Assembly (NCBI GenBank): GCA_001796865.1
Contig: MGNQ01000036.1
Coordinates: 1-32,147, forward strand
Length of the DNA stretch: 32,147 bases
Direction: 5' to 3'
Origin: Chloroflexi bacterium RBG_16_56_11
Lineage (GTDB): Bacteria; Chloroflexota; Dehalococcoidia; Dehalococcoidales; RBG-16-60-22
Below, piece by piece: positions 10,285 through 17,185 of this stretch (positions are counted from its first letter, which is position 1; the number at the start of each line of letters is the position of its first letter). Below the pieces are notes generated by a model. The model saw only the letters and a list, made by a program, of their open reading frames with translations, was not told where the DNA came from and ran no database searches. The translations under genes and the position numbers were made by a program.

Positions 10285-10620
10285 TTAATATATACACGCA
10301 TCAAGTATAGCGAGCACTTCATTAAGCAAAGTATCCTTGGCCTTCCCGATGCGTTTCGCCCTACGGGTACGGAAATCGATTGACTTTACCTGTTCGACCA
10401 TAATAAAACCGCTGACAGACGGTTCGTTTACTATAGCCACATGGAACGGAAACCTCCGGTCAACACTCGTTATGGGGCAGACAATAGCCAGCCCGGTGCT
10501 TTCGTTAAAGAGAGTGTTGCTGACGACCAGGGCAGGGCGTCGGCCTCTTTGCTCATGTCCGGATTGAGGATCGAATGATGCTGTAATGAAGTCGCCTTTT
10601 TGCGGAATAAAAGCCTTCAT
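10285..10620 (-). CDS. mazF: MazF/PemK-family endoribonuclease toxin
   Basis: MazF toxins cleave mRNA at short specific sequences to arrest growth. The 111-residue protein has the family start (PQKGDFITASFDPQSGHEQR), then GRRPALVVSN, the core VCPITSVDRRFPFHVAI, and the C-terminal VEQVKSIDFRTRRAKRIG. The Arg of the RGRRPALV loop and the Thr/Ser of CPITS are the usual catalytic-site positions. Its ATG directly abuts the stop codon of mazE (TAG-ATG), a standard coupled toxin-antitoxin arrangement. It is probably active, since all family blocks are present and the frame is intact. Confidence 0.93.
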   Translation of the reverse strand: MKAFIPQKGDFITASFDPQSGHEQRGRRPALVVSNTLFNESTGLAIVCPITSVDRRFPFHVAIVNEPSVSGFIMVEQVKSIDFRTRRAKRIGKAKDTLLNEVLAILDACIY

Positions 10621-10869
10621 CTACCACGTTTCCCTGCCAACCTGCTTCCCCCAATCTACTTCACCTGCTTGATAATTCCGGGGAATTCTTGAGACCAGTT
10701 CCTTAAGGTCCCGCTTTTCCCGGGGGCGTTTTACCGGAGAAATGATGATGACGCCGTCTTTTCCTGTGACTTCCACATCATCGCCAATTGATATATTGGC
10801 TTCTTCAAGCAAGTGCTTGGCAAGACGTAGACCCTGACTGTTGCCCCACTTTTGTACTTTTGTGACCAT
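10621..10869 (-). CDS. mazE: MazE-type (AbrB-fold) antitoxin
   Basis: The N-terminal half is a swapped-hairpin AbrB/MazE DNA-binding domain (KVQKWGNSQGLRLAKHLLEE followed by GDDVEVTGKDGVIIISP). The C-terminal tail (DWGKQVGRETW) is the segment expected to wrap around and block MazF. The ATG at 10869 is preferred over the ORF-track start at 10893 because AGGAGGTGG precedes it and the domain begins there, giving 82 residues. It is first in the operon and would autoregulate through the upstream palindrome. The intact pair suggests a functional addiction or stress module in the accessory island. Confidence 0.92.
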   Translation of the reverse strand: MVTKVQKWGNSQGLRLAKHLLEEANISIGDDVEVTGKDGVIIISPVKRPREKRDLKELVSRIPRNYQAGEVDWGKQVGRETW

Positions 10870-10882
10870 GTCCACCTCCTGT

Positions 10883-10921
10883 GTATATACCAAGTATAGC
10901 CCGAGGGCGAAATATTGTCAA
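10883..10921 (-). promoter_or_regulatory. Consensus sigma-70 promoter and candidate operator of mazEF
   Basis: On the minus strand a perfect -35 TTGACA (10916-10921) and a near-perfect -10 TATACT (10893-10898) are spaced by exactly 17 bases. A perfect palindrome GTATATAC (10883-10890) lies between the -10 and the mazE ribosome site, where MazE-type autorepressors bind. This is the best promoter in the window. Confidence 0.75.
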
Positions 10922-10961
10922 GGGGTTTCCAGGTTTAGAATTTTTGTTTTACAGGAAGCAG

Positions 10962-11096
10962 CGGGCGGCTGAAAAAGCGCGTAAAATACTGATGAATATA
11001 TCCGGCTACGGCCCCGGCTGCTTTCCATCGATGTCGGTAAAGCCGTACTCCCGGGCGAGGGCGACGGAGAAGGCGAGAGAGAGGCTCATAGAAATG
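10962..11096 (+). pseudogene. Two short fragments resembling the rdgB 3' end
   Basis: Plus-strand codons at 10962-10997 read RAAEKARKILMN, against RAAEKARVFLMN at the end of intact rdgB (9 of 12 residues; about 25 of 36 bases by hand alignment with 9145-9180). A second segment at 11049-11096 reads SRARATEKARERLIEM, similar to the SHRARAAEKAR region. Both are in one open frame that has no start signal and no other rdgB sequence. The second segment conflicts with a coding-like fragment on the opposite strand, so it may be coincidental. I interpret at least the first as a remnant of an rdgB-type gene end. Confidence 0.4.
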
Positions 11097-11122
11097 GCAG
11101 CCGGACCGAGGCCATTAATAGA
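11006..11122 (-). pseudogene. C-terminal remnant of an unidentified enzyme
   Basis: A 38-codon minus-strand window bounded by stops reads as a convincing protein tail (AAISMSLSLAFSVALAREYG, then FTDIDGKQPGP and stop). No start codon or ribosome site fits a gene this short, and the upstream frame is closed by TAA. The tail reminds me of the end of some short-chain oxidoreductases, but I cannot identify it. It is best regarded as gene debris left between mazEF and the TIR gene. Confidence 0.4.
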
Positions 11123-11186
11123 TTACTTACTGCTATTACGAGCGCAGCGGAGTTGTGTCCGCATTCAGCCATCTGTTGGATTTAAC

Positions 11187-11900
11187 TCATTCCTTCTCTT
11201 TCAAATTTTTCCATCCACTGCGAATTCTCTCAAGTAGAAGGATTCTTGAAGGGTCTCCAAGAGCATCGTCCAGCCGAGTAAAGTTTGTGCTTGAGACATA
11301 GTCTTGACCAACTCTCCAATCGATTAAATTGAACTGGCGTAGCTGAGGAGGAATCTCGCAATCGTCAATTAGAATTGGAATTATCCTTTTTCGTGCTTGT
11401 AAGGCTGCTCCAAGTTCTCTATTTACTTCCGGGCGATTAACTGATTTACTAGATAGAAGAATAATAAAATGGCTGCATGCATCCATAGCCTGATTTATGG
11501 CTTCCTGCCAGTTCTCTCCGGCTATAATATCAGCTGTGTCCTTCCAGATTGAATAACCTCGTCGTTTAAGTTCATTTTCTAAAAATGTTGCAAAGTGACC
11601 ATCCAGCCTTGCATATGAAATGAAGATTGTAGATCGCTTTGCAACATGGAAAGCGTTCATGCAGCCGGGTGATCGAGGAGGTTCTGTATCTGAAATATAC
11701 GCTTTGCCGCAACATCGGAAGACCCAGAGTTCCTTATAATCCTCCCTTGGCCCAGTATTACCGATTGAGTCTGCACCCAATGGATGATAGGAGCAGTTGA
11801 ATTCACTCCAAGGAGATTGCCGAGATGGATCAAACTCTTGGCCGCAATGGATACATTTGTCTGTGACCTTATTACTCTTCTTGTGCATAACTCTATCCAT
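11187..11900 (-). CDS. TIR-domain protein with N-terminal CHORD-like zinc-binding domain
   Basis: The C-terminal part (about residues 88-215) is a bacterial TIR domain: STIFISYARLDGHFATFLEN, then GYSIWKDTADIIAGENW, FIILLSSKSVNRPEVNREL and IPILIDDCEIP. Glu162 in NREL occupies the position of the catalytic Glu of NAD-cleaving TIR domains. The N-terminal 86 residues carry Cys16, Cys19, Cys36, His39, Cys63, Cys64, Cys80 and His85. The order C..C-F-C.YH-W..CC-PGC....H closely follows the CHORD domain of eukaryotic RAR1-type proteins. No membrane segment is visible. The gene is AT-rich relative to its neighbours and lies beside mazEF, suggesting a horizontally acquired defence or stress role. I see no partner gene. 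Starts at Met1 and Met5 are both possible, and neither has a clear ribosome site. Confidence 0.85.
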   Translation of the reverse strand: MDRVMHKKSNKVTDKCIHCGQEFDPSRQSPWSEFNCSYHPLGADSIGNTGPREDYKELWVFRCCGKAYISDTEPPRSPGCMNAFHVAKRSTIFISYARLDGHFATFLENELKRRGYSIWKDTADIIAGENWQEAINQAMDACSHFIILLSSKSVNRPEVNRELGAALQARKRIIPILIDDCEIPPQLRQFNLIDWRVGQDYVSSTNFTRLDDALGDPSRILLLERIRSGWKNLKEKE

Positions 11901-12049
11901 TTGTTTTCGATATTTCCCTCATTTAGTGCATTGTAATGCCTAATGGTTTATTTTGTCCTTTTATTCATTATTTTAAAACATTTTAGACCCCGTGCTATTA
12001 TATGTCAATGAGACACTTTTCATGGCAATAGCTTCCGTCATCCCTTTCC

Positions 12050-12057
12050 TGTATAAT
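12050..12057 (+). promoter_or_regulatory. Candidate -10 element of moaA
   Basis: A perfect TATAAT (12052-12057) preceded by TG lies 19 bases before the moaA start, with AGAGGA as the ribosome site in between. I see no good -35 at 16-18 bases. If used, the mRNA leader is very short, leaving no room for a molybdenum-cofactor riboswitch. Confidence 0.4.
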
Positions 12058-12076
12058 ATAGCTAGAGGATATCGTT

Positions 12077-13054
12077 ATGACCGGACTTTCCGATTCTTTT
12101 CAGCGCCCCATCAACTACCTGCGTATCTCGGTGACGGACCGCTGCAACCTGCGCTGCGTCTACTGCATGCCCGAAGAGGGCGTCAGCCTGATGGCCCACC
12201 GCGACATCCTCACCTACGAAGAAATCTATACCGTGGCGAAGGTCGCCGCCGGCCTCGGCATCACCAAAATCAGGCTCACCGGCGGCGAGCCCCTCGTCAG
12301 GCTGGGACTCCCCGACCTCGTCAAGATGCTGGCCGGTATCGAGACTATCGACGATATCTCCATGACGACCAACGGCGTCCTCCTGGCGCAGCATGCCGCC
12401 GCCCTGAAAAAGGCCGGCCTGAGGCGGGGGAACGTCAGCCTTGATACCCTTAAACCGGAGAGGTTCAACCGGATTACCCGCTGCGGTACGCTTGAGGACA
12501 CCCTGGCCGGCATCGAGGCCGCCCGGTCGGCGCGACTCGACCCCGTCAAGATGAACATGGTCGTCATGGCCGGAGTCAACGACGACGAGCTGCCGGATTT
12601 CGCCGCGAAGACCATCACCGCTGGCTGGCACGTCCGCTTCATCGAGCACATGCCCGTTAGCGGTTCCGGCGACATCAAGCTTGTTTCCGTCGGCGAGATG
12701 AAAAAGCGCATTGAGTCCCTGGGTAGTCTGGAACCCTCCCGGTTAGATGTCGGCAACGGACCGGCCAGGTACTTCCGCTTTCCCGGCGCCGCCGGGACTA
12801 TCGGTTTCATCACGCCGGTCACGGAGCACTTCTGCTACCAGTGTAACCGCCTCCGCCTCACCGCCGATGGCAAGCTCCGACCCTGCCTGCTCTGCGAGGA
12901 TGAAATCGATATCCGTGAGACCCTGCGGAGCGGCACTTCCCCGGATGAGCTGAAAAGCCTTATCGAGAAGGCCATCGCCTGCAAGCCGCAAGGCCATCGC
13001 CTCGCCGAAGGCTCGGGCCGCCAGGGACGGCCCTTCTCCCAGGTGGGCGGATAA
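12077..13054 (+). CDS. moaA: GTP 3',8-cyclase MoaA (molybdenum cofactor)
   Basis: MoaA is the radical-SAM enzyme that converts GTP into 3',8-cyclo-7,8-dihydro-GTP, the first step of molybdopterin synthesis. The radical-SAM cluster motif is DRCNLRCVYC (Cys23, Cys27, Cys30). The second 4Fe-4S site lies in FCYQCNRLRLTADGKLRPC (about Cys253, Cys256, Cys270), and LTGGEPL is the SAM-binding GGEP motif. The C-terminus ends in Gly-Gly, as required for activity in this family. The length of 325 is normal. Its first bases mark the return to GC-rich core sequence after the AT-rich island. moaC follows 94 bases later, and MoaC is the partner that completes cyclic pyranopterin formation. Confidence 0.96.
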   Translation: MTGLSDSFQRPINYLRISVTDRCNLRCVYCMPEEGVSLMAHRDILTYEEIYTVAKVAAGLGITKIRLTGGEPLVRLGLPDLVKMLAGIETIDDISMTTNGVLLAQHAAALKKAGLRRGNVSLDTLKPERFNRITRCGTLEDTLAGIEAARSARLDPVKMNMVVMAGVNDDELPDFAAKTITAGWHVRFIEHMPVSGSGDIKLVSVGEMKKRIESLGSLEPSRLDVGNGPARYFRFPGAAGTIGFITPVTEHFCYQCNRLRLTADGKLRPCLLCEDEIDIRETLRSGTSPDELKSLIEKAIACKPQGHRLAEGSGRQGRPFSQVGG

Positions 13055-13148
13055 AAAACCAGAAATAGTATCAGTATTTAACGTAACATAAAAACGAATC
13101 AAGGCTGTCCAGCTACGATTTGTTTCCATAATAAAATAGAGGTTAATC

Positions 13149-13631
13149 ATGGTTCGCAGGAAGCTCACGCACCTCGACGAGTCCGGCCGGCCCCGCATGG
13201 TCGACGTCTCTGCCAAGCCCGATATCGCCCGTGTCGCCATTGCCCGGGGCACCGTCCGGATGAAACCGGCCACCTTCCGGCTCATCAAGTCAGGGGGCAC
13301 GGCCAAGGGCGAAGTCCTGCCCGTCGCCCAGCTCGCCGGTATCATGGCTGCCAAACGCACACCCGACCTCATTCCCTTGTGCCACCCCATTCTCCTCGCC
13401 AGCGTCAGGGTCGATTTCGACCTCGATGAAGAGGCCAGCGCCGTAGGTATTAACGCTACCGTTCAAAGCACCGGCCCCACCGGCGTCGAGATGGAGGCGC
13501 TGACGGCGGTCTCCGTGGCGGCCCTCACGATTTACGATATGTGTAAGGCCGTCGACCGCGGCATGAAGATTGAGAACGTGCGTCTCGTACACAAAAGTGG
13601 CGGCAAAAGCGGCACCATAAATCTTGAATAA
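13149..13631 (+). CDS. moaC: Cyclic pyranopterin monophosphate synthase MoaC
   Basis: MoaC converts the MoaA product to cyclic pyranopterin monophosphate. The 160-residue protein has [18 protein letters not shown] at the start, LIPLCHP in the middle, and [20 protein letters not shown] followed by [15 protein letters not shown], all hallmarks of the family. The C-terminal KSGGKSG loop is also conserved. GAGG lies nine bases before the ATG. It follows moaA on the same strand, so one unit makes the molybdopterin precursor; the remaining moa/moe genes are not in this window. Molybdenum enzymes are therefore expected in this organism. Confidence 0.96.
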   Translation: MVRRKLTHLDESGRPRMVDVSAKPDIARVAIARGTVRMKPATFRLIKSGGTAKGEVLPVAQLAGIMAAKRTPDLIPLCHPILLASVRVDFDLDEEASAVGINATVQSTGPTGVEMEALTAVSVAALTIYDMCKAVDRGMKIENVRLVHKSGGKSGTINLE

Positions 13632-13653
13632 TACCAGTTTATTGTTGTATACT
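13624..13653 (+). promoter_or_regulatory. Candidate dnaN promoter
   Basis: TTGAAT (13624-13629) and TATACT (13648-13653) are separated by 18 bases. They overlap the moaC stop codon region and lie 30 bases before the dnaN start, so dnaN may have its own transcript besides read-through from moaC. Confidence 0.45.
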
Positions 13654-13682
13654 AGTCCACCACTGATTTTTGGGGGTGCAGC

Positions 13683-14834
13683 ATGAAACTTTCGTGCCTT
13701 CAGGAAAACTTCAACCGCGGCCTCAATATCGTCGGACGGGCCGTTGCGACCAGGACAACCCTGCCGATTACCAATAATGTCATGCTGGCAACCGATGGCG
13801 GCAGGCTAAAGCTCGTGGCCACCAACCTCGAAATGGCGATAAGTTGCTGGATCGGGGCTAAAGTCGAGGAGGAAGGCGCTATTACCGTGCCCGCCCGGCT
13901 CTTGACCGAGTTCGTCAGCTCCCTCCCCGGCGATACCGTCAGTATCCAGCTTTCTCCGCAGACCAAGACGCTGGGACTCAAGTGCGCCCGCTTCGAGGCT
14001 CGCATCAGCGGCATGGATGCCAAAGAGTTCCCCCCTATTCCCAGTGTTGACGACGGTATCGGTACCGGCGTTGAAATCGCTGCCCTGCGTCAGGGAATCA
14101 ATCAGGTTGTTTTCGCGGCAGCTACAGAAGAGTCACGTCCGGTGCTCACGGGCGTCAGCACGCGTTTTGAAGGCAATACTCTGACACTGGCGGCAGCCGA
14201 TGGCTTTCGACTGGCCGTCTTCCAGCTGCCCGTCGCTGAACCCGTCGGCCAGAAGGTCGAGGTCATCATCCCCGCCAGGACCCTGGCCGAACTGAACCGG
14301 CTCATGGCTGACCAGGAGGACAAGGTCGCTATCACCCTCAATCCTACCAAGAGCCAGGTGCTCTTCCGGCTGAAGAACAAAGAAATAAATGTCGATATCG
14401 AGCTGGTATCACAGCTCGTCCAGGGCACTTTCCCCAACTACGCGCAGCTTATCCCCAAGAGCTATAATACGCGGGTAATCGTCGGCAAAGATGAATTCCT
14501 GCGTGCCACCAAGACCGCTTCCATATTTGCCAGGGACGGCAGTGGTATTGTCCGGTTGGTGGTAACCCCCGGCGGTGAAGTCACTCCCGGTAAAATCGCC
14601 GTTTCCGCCCGCTCGGAAGAAATCGGCGACGACGTGGGGGAAATTGACGCCACCGTGGAAGGCAGCGAAGCCAAGATAGCTTTTAACGGTAAGTATCTGA
14701 CGGATGTCCTGAGCGTACTGCATGAGGCCCAGGTGGCCTTAGAGACCACCAATCCATCGAGCCCCGGCCTCATCCGCCCGGTCGGTACGGACAACTACAC
14801 GCATGTCGTCATGCCGATGTTCGTGCAGTGGTGA
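13683..14834 (+). CDS. dnaN: DNA polymerase III sliding clamp (beta subunit)
   Basis: The beta clamp forms a dimeric ring that tethers DNA polymerase III to DNA. The 383-residue protein has three successive clamp domains. Recognisable blocks are LPITNNVMLAT, RFEARISGMDAKEFPPIP, RPVLTGVSTRFEG, AADGFRLAVFQLPV, GTFPNYAQLIP and the C-terminal TDNYTHVVMPMFVQW, which matches the family terminus. The start at ATG 13683 has GGGGGTG upstream. The gene is not next to dnaA or recF but follows moaC, an unusual place for dnaN that I cannot explain from this window. It could also be a second clamp copy; the clean sequence argues that it is functional. Confidence 0.95.
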   Translation: MKLSCLQENFNRGLNIVGRAVATRTTLPITNNVMLATDGGRLKLVATNLEMAISCWIGAKVEEEGAITVPARLLTEFVSSLPGDTVSIQLSPQTKTLGLKCARFEARISGMDAKEFPPIPSVDDGIGTGVEIAALRQGINQVVFAAATEESRPVLTGVSTRFEGNTLTLAAADGFRLAVFQLPVAEPVGQKVEVIIPARTLAELNRLMADQEDKVAITLNPTKSQVLFRLKNKEINVDIELVSQLVQGTFPNYAQLIPKSYNTRVIVGKDEFLRATKTASIFARDGSGIVRLVVTPGGEVTPGKIAVSARSEEIGDDVGEIDATVEGSEAKIAFNGKYLTDVLSVLHEAQVALETTNPSSPGLIRPVGTDNYTHVVMPMFVQW

Positions 14835-14944
14835 TTGAATTTTTATCGGCCAATTCCGACCGTATCAAGCTTTCCTGTTCCCTGATTATTTCAGTCGTTA
14901 AAGTGCCGGTCAATTGATGTTTACCTGGCAGGGCGACTACTTCG

Positions 14945-14980
14945 GTCTTGAAAAGATTTAGCACCCGATTTTTTCAAGAC
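14945..14980. repeat. Perfect 10-bp inverted repeat
   Basis: GTCTTGAAAA (14945-14954) and TTTTCAAGAC (14971-14980) are perfect inverse complements with a 16-base loop. It starts about 110 bases after the dnaN stop. There is no T-run on the plus strand after it, so a classical terminator is doubtful; it could be the end of a lost element. Confidence 0.5.
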
Positions 14981-15069
14981 TACAACTGGCCTGGCGGCAA
15001 GTGTCACCACTATCTAAACGTTGTCTTTGTTCGGAGTTGGGTGTTTTTCCGGGTGAACCGTGAATGATC

Positions 15070-15207
15070 CCATTTGCCAAATTGCTCCACGGCATCTTTA
15101 CGTATATCGCAGATCGCCGTCAATTTTACAAAATCGGGAAACTGACGATAGGCAGCCAGATGATACCAGGCAATACTCCCGTCCCGACTAATCCCACATT
15201 CAAAGCT
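15070..15207 (-). pseudogene. N-terminal fragment of a Gfo/Idh/MocA-family dehydrogenase
   Basis: On the minus strand 46 codons read as a Rossmann-fold start: a degraded nucleotide loop (CGISRDGSIAWYHLAAYRQF) followed by VKLTAICDIRKDAVEQFGK, the typical 'lvAicD...e.a..fgk' pattern. A TGA precedes it in frame. The rest of the enzyme, about 300 residues, is absent downstream. The GxGxxA loop itself is damaged (S-R-D in place of the usual G-x-G). This is a clear gene remnant, with no function expected. Confidence 0.6.
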
Positions 15208-15462
15208 TCATGATCAACAACCTCCCCAAAGGAAAACAACAGGGATTTGTCTCAGAGTGATATGCGAACGGATTTGATTATAGGTCATCAAGAAACCAAA
15301 CACAAGAAAGGCAGACTTCACCTGAGATCTCTAAACTAAAGATCCAGTGGATATGTTAATCCTCCATAGTGTGCTCAATAAAATCAACAGGCCTTACGGT
15401 ATTCAGGTCTGAAAGCAAGTTTGAATCGTGTATTCTGCCGAATAGCAGCCCCCCTGATTACC

Positions 15463-15471
15463 TGTTATACT
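15463..15471 (+). promoter_or_regulatory. Candidate extended -10 promoter of the EthD-like gene
   Basis: TGTTATACT (15463-15471) is an extended -10 element 35 bases before the start of the downstream gene. No convincing -35 is seen. Confidence 0.35.
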
Positions 15472-15505
15472 ATCTGGAAATATGTGTTTAATCAAGGAGA
15501 ACAAG

Positions 15506-15838
15506 ATGAGAATCAATAAGTATATGGAGGTGGTAGGGTCTGGGCCGAAGCCAAGGAAGGAAAAGGAATACAACGACTGGTATCATAAGCATATCACCGA
15601 CCTTTTCGCGTTCGGAGGGCTGAAGAGGGTAAGCCGCAGCAAGCTCTATAAACCGCTGGTTGAACCCGGGCCTCTGTACCTGACGATTTACGAATTCGAT
15701 GCTCCGGAGGACCTGGTTGCTTTTTACGAACATCACCTGATGGCGGATGCCAAGATACATTTCGAGCAAGAAGCCCCTAAGTCGGTAGAACTATACTGGG
15801 CGGGCTTCTACGAGCCAGTGGAAACACTGGAGAAATAG
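15506..15838 (+). CDS. Small EthD-like (dimeric alpha-beta barrel) protein
   Basis: The 110-residue product resembles the ferredoxin-like fold of EthD/DUF1330-type proteins: a strand, then EKEYNDWYHKHITDLF, an aromatic-rich middle and a C-terminal strand (SVELYWAGFYEPV). The motif EKE-[YF]-NDWY is shared with the minus-strand gene at 17186-17542, so the two are diverged paralogues. The start at 15506 is chosen because AAGGAGAACAAG precedes it, and it removes eight residues from the ORF-track version. EthD-like proteins accompany oxidative or ring-degradation genes, but their reaction is usually unknown. It is convergent with the cupin operon and may belong to the same regulon. Confidence 0.7.
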   Translation: MRINKYMEVVGSGPKPRKEKEYNDWYHKHITDLFAFGGLKRVSRSKLYKPLVEPGPLYLTIYEFDAPEDLVAFYEHHLMADAKIHFEQEAPKSVELYWAGFYEPVETLEK

Positions 15839-15894
15839 TAGCGGTTCACATACGACTGCACTCTGCCCGGATGTGCCCAACTACAGTATCCTCT

Positions 15895-16473
15895 CTATTT
15901 AAGCGGCTTCATTTTTTCGGGCCGGGGGCCTGCGGCTTCTGGCCAATGCATTTTCGCTTCAATACCTTCATCTTCATAACCTGCGTCGACAAAAAGCATT
16001 CTCTTCAGGTCTTCTTTTGACACAAGGTCTTTACGGGATTTTTCAGTACGTATGGTTGATTGATTAATCTCAATCATTAGAAAAGGCCTGGTAACTTTTA
16101 AAATTCTCCACGGTGCATGTACAAAACCAGCGGGTATGCAAACTATCGTGGACCGGTTAAAAACATATTTTTCCAATTCCTCGCCCATACACATTTCTAT
16201 CTCAGCACCCAGATCAAACGGGTGGTCCGGGTCCGTCCCCAGGTGTATGAGGAGCTCAGGGTATTTATGGGTATGCGGACCATGCATTATTTCACCCCAT
16301 TTTTTGGTACCATAGGCGCCGTAAGGTTTATCGCCTACCCAGTAAATGTTATAGTCGTTGCATCCCTCAAATGTCTTGCCGTTAATAAAACCGATAGCGG
16401 CATAGGTCCTCTGGGCCTGTACTTCCGGGTCCACGCCCGATATAAATAAGTGCTCATATTTTCTTTTTGCCAT
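15895..16473 (-). CDS. Cupin-domain protein (paralogue A)
   Basis: The 192-residue protein has a cupin core with HTHKYPELLIHLG (His67, His69, Glu73), matching HxHx3E with a slightly short distance to Gly. The second motif IPAGFVHAPW (His119) supplies the fourth metal ligand. The intervening segment FDLGAEIEMCMGEELEKYVF is shared with paralogue B at 16540 and in weaker form with paralogue C at 18758, so this is a distinct family of about 145-190 residues. There is no signal peptide. GGGAGG precedes the ATG. It is last in a three-gene minus-strand operon. Cupins of this kind may be dioxygenases, isomerases or lyases; the substrate cannot be read here. Confidence 0.75.
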   Translation of the reverse strand: MAKRKYEHLFISGVDPEVQAQRTYAAIGFINGKTFEGCNDYNIYWVGDKPYGAYGTKKWGEIMHGPHTHKYPELLIHLGTDPDHPFDLGAEIEMCMGEELEKYVFNRSTIVCIPAGFVHAPWRILKVTRPFLMIEINQSTIRTEKSRKDLVSKEDLKRMLFVDAGYEDEGIEAKMHWPEAAGPRPEKMKPLK

Positions 16474-16539
16474 TTTACTCGATCCTCCCGATTTATCTCG
16501 TATAATCTAAAGTTTGAAAACCGTTCGGAGCCTGTTTCT

Positions 16540-17088
16540 CTACCATTCTCCCTTGATGCCTTTAGGTGTGGTAATAATCCTTTCCGGACTGGAGTATCCC
16601 TGGTCGATATACATCATTTTTTCATTTTCTTCTTTGGATATGAGTTCGGGATGGGCGAGTTCTGTGTGATCGGTCTCCTGCATTACCGTCACGATCGCAA
16701 ATGGCCTGGTTACCTTCTTGATTACCCATGGACTGTGGATAAAACCGGCGGGAAGGTACACCAGACATGAAGTGGTGATAACGTGTTTTTCGAGCTCGGG
16801 GCCCAGATAGAACCATATCTCGCCGCCGAGGTCCATCGGGTCATCCGGGTTGGTGCCGATGTGAATGACCGCTTCGGGTGATTTATGCTCGTGCGGGCCG
16901 TGCCCCATATCTTGCCATGTCTTCAAACCGGTGACGTTCCTGGGGGACTGGAACACCCAGTGAACATGATATTGATGAGAGCCTTTGAATTTCTCATCGT
17001 TAACCCAGGCGACCTTGACGCCGCTGCTGGGCGGGTCTCCGGGTTGCGGACCGGAGATGACGTATTTATCGTATTTGTTTGTTCCCAT
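16540..17088 (-). CDS. Cupin-domain protein (paralogue B)
   Basis: The 182-residue protein parallels paralogue A over its whole length. Metal-ligand motif 1 is HEHKSPEAVIHIG (His66, His68, Glu72) and motif 2 is LPAGFIHSPW (His118). The shared block DLGGEIWFYLGPELEKHV lies between them. The N-terminal sections of A and B also match (YDKYVISG and YEHLFISG). The C-terminal SKEENEKMMYIDQGY aligns with SKEDLKRMLFVDAGY of A. They are therefore full-length duplicates, not chance cupins. GGAAGG precedes the start. It lies between the EthD-like gene and paralogue A, with gaps of 97 and 66 bases. Two adjacent paralogues could form a heteromer. Confidence 0.75.
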   Translation of the reverse strand: MGTNKYDKYVISGPQPGDPPSSGVKVAWVNDEKFKGSHQYHVHWVFQSPRNVTGLKTWQDMGHGPHEHKSPEAVIHIGTNPDDPMDLGGEIWFYLGPELEKHVITTSCLVYLPAGFIHSPWVIKKVTRPFAIVTVMQETDHTELAHPELISKEENEKMMYIDQGYSSPERIITTPKGIKGEW

Positions 17089-17185
17089 TATCTACCTTCC
17101 TTAAAATAGATTCTTGTTCCGGTTTACCGTTTTTACTTTTTTGAGCACTTCGAATGTATATTGACGCATGCCCGGACTGTTTACA

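Larger units (their letters stand above)
14835..15505. other. Decayed non-coding stretch after dnaN
   Basis: No intact gene is visible in these 671 bases. The stretch contains an inverted repeat, a fragment of a Gfo/Idh/MocA dehydrogenase and a candidate promoter, each listed separately. It marks the boundary between core genes and the catabolic island. Confidence 0.6.

Noticed and set aside
10881-11237. 118-residue plus-strand ORF between mazE and the TIR gene
   Set aside because: It has no ribosome site and consists of fragments and low-complexity sequence; only the short rdgB-like pieces inside it are reported.
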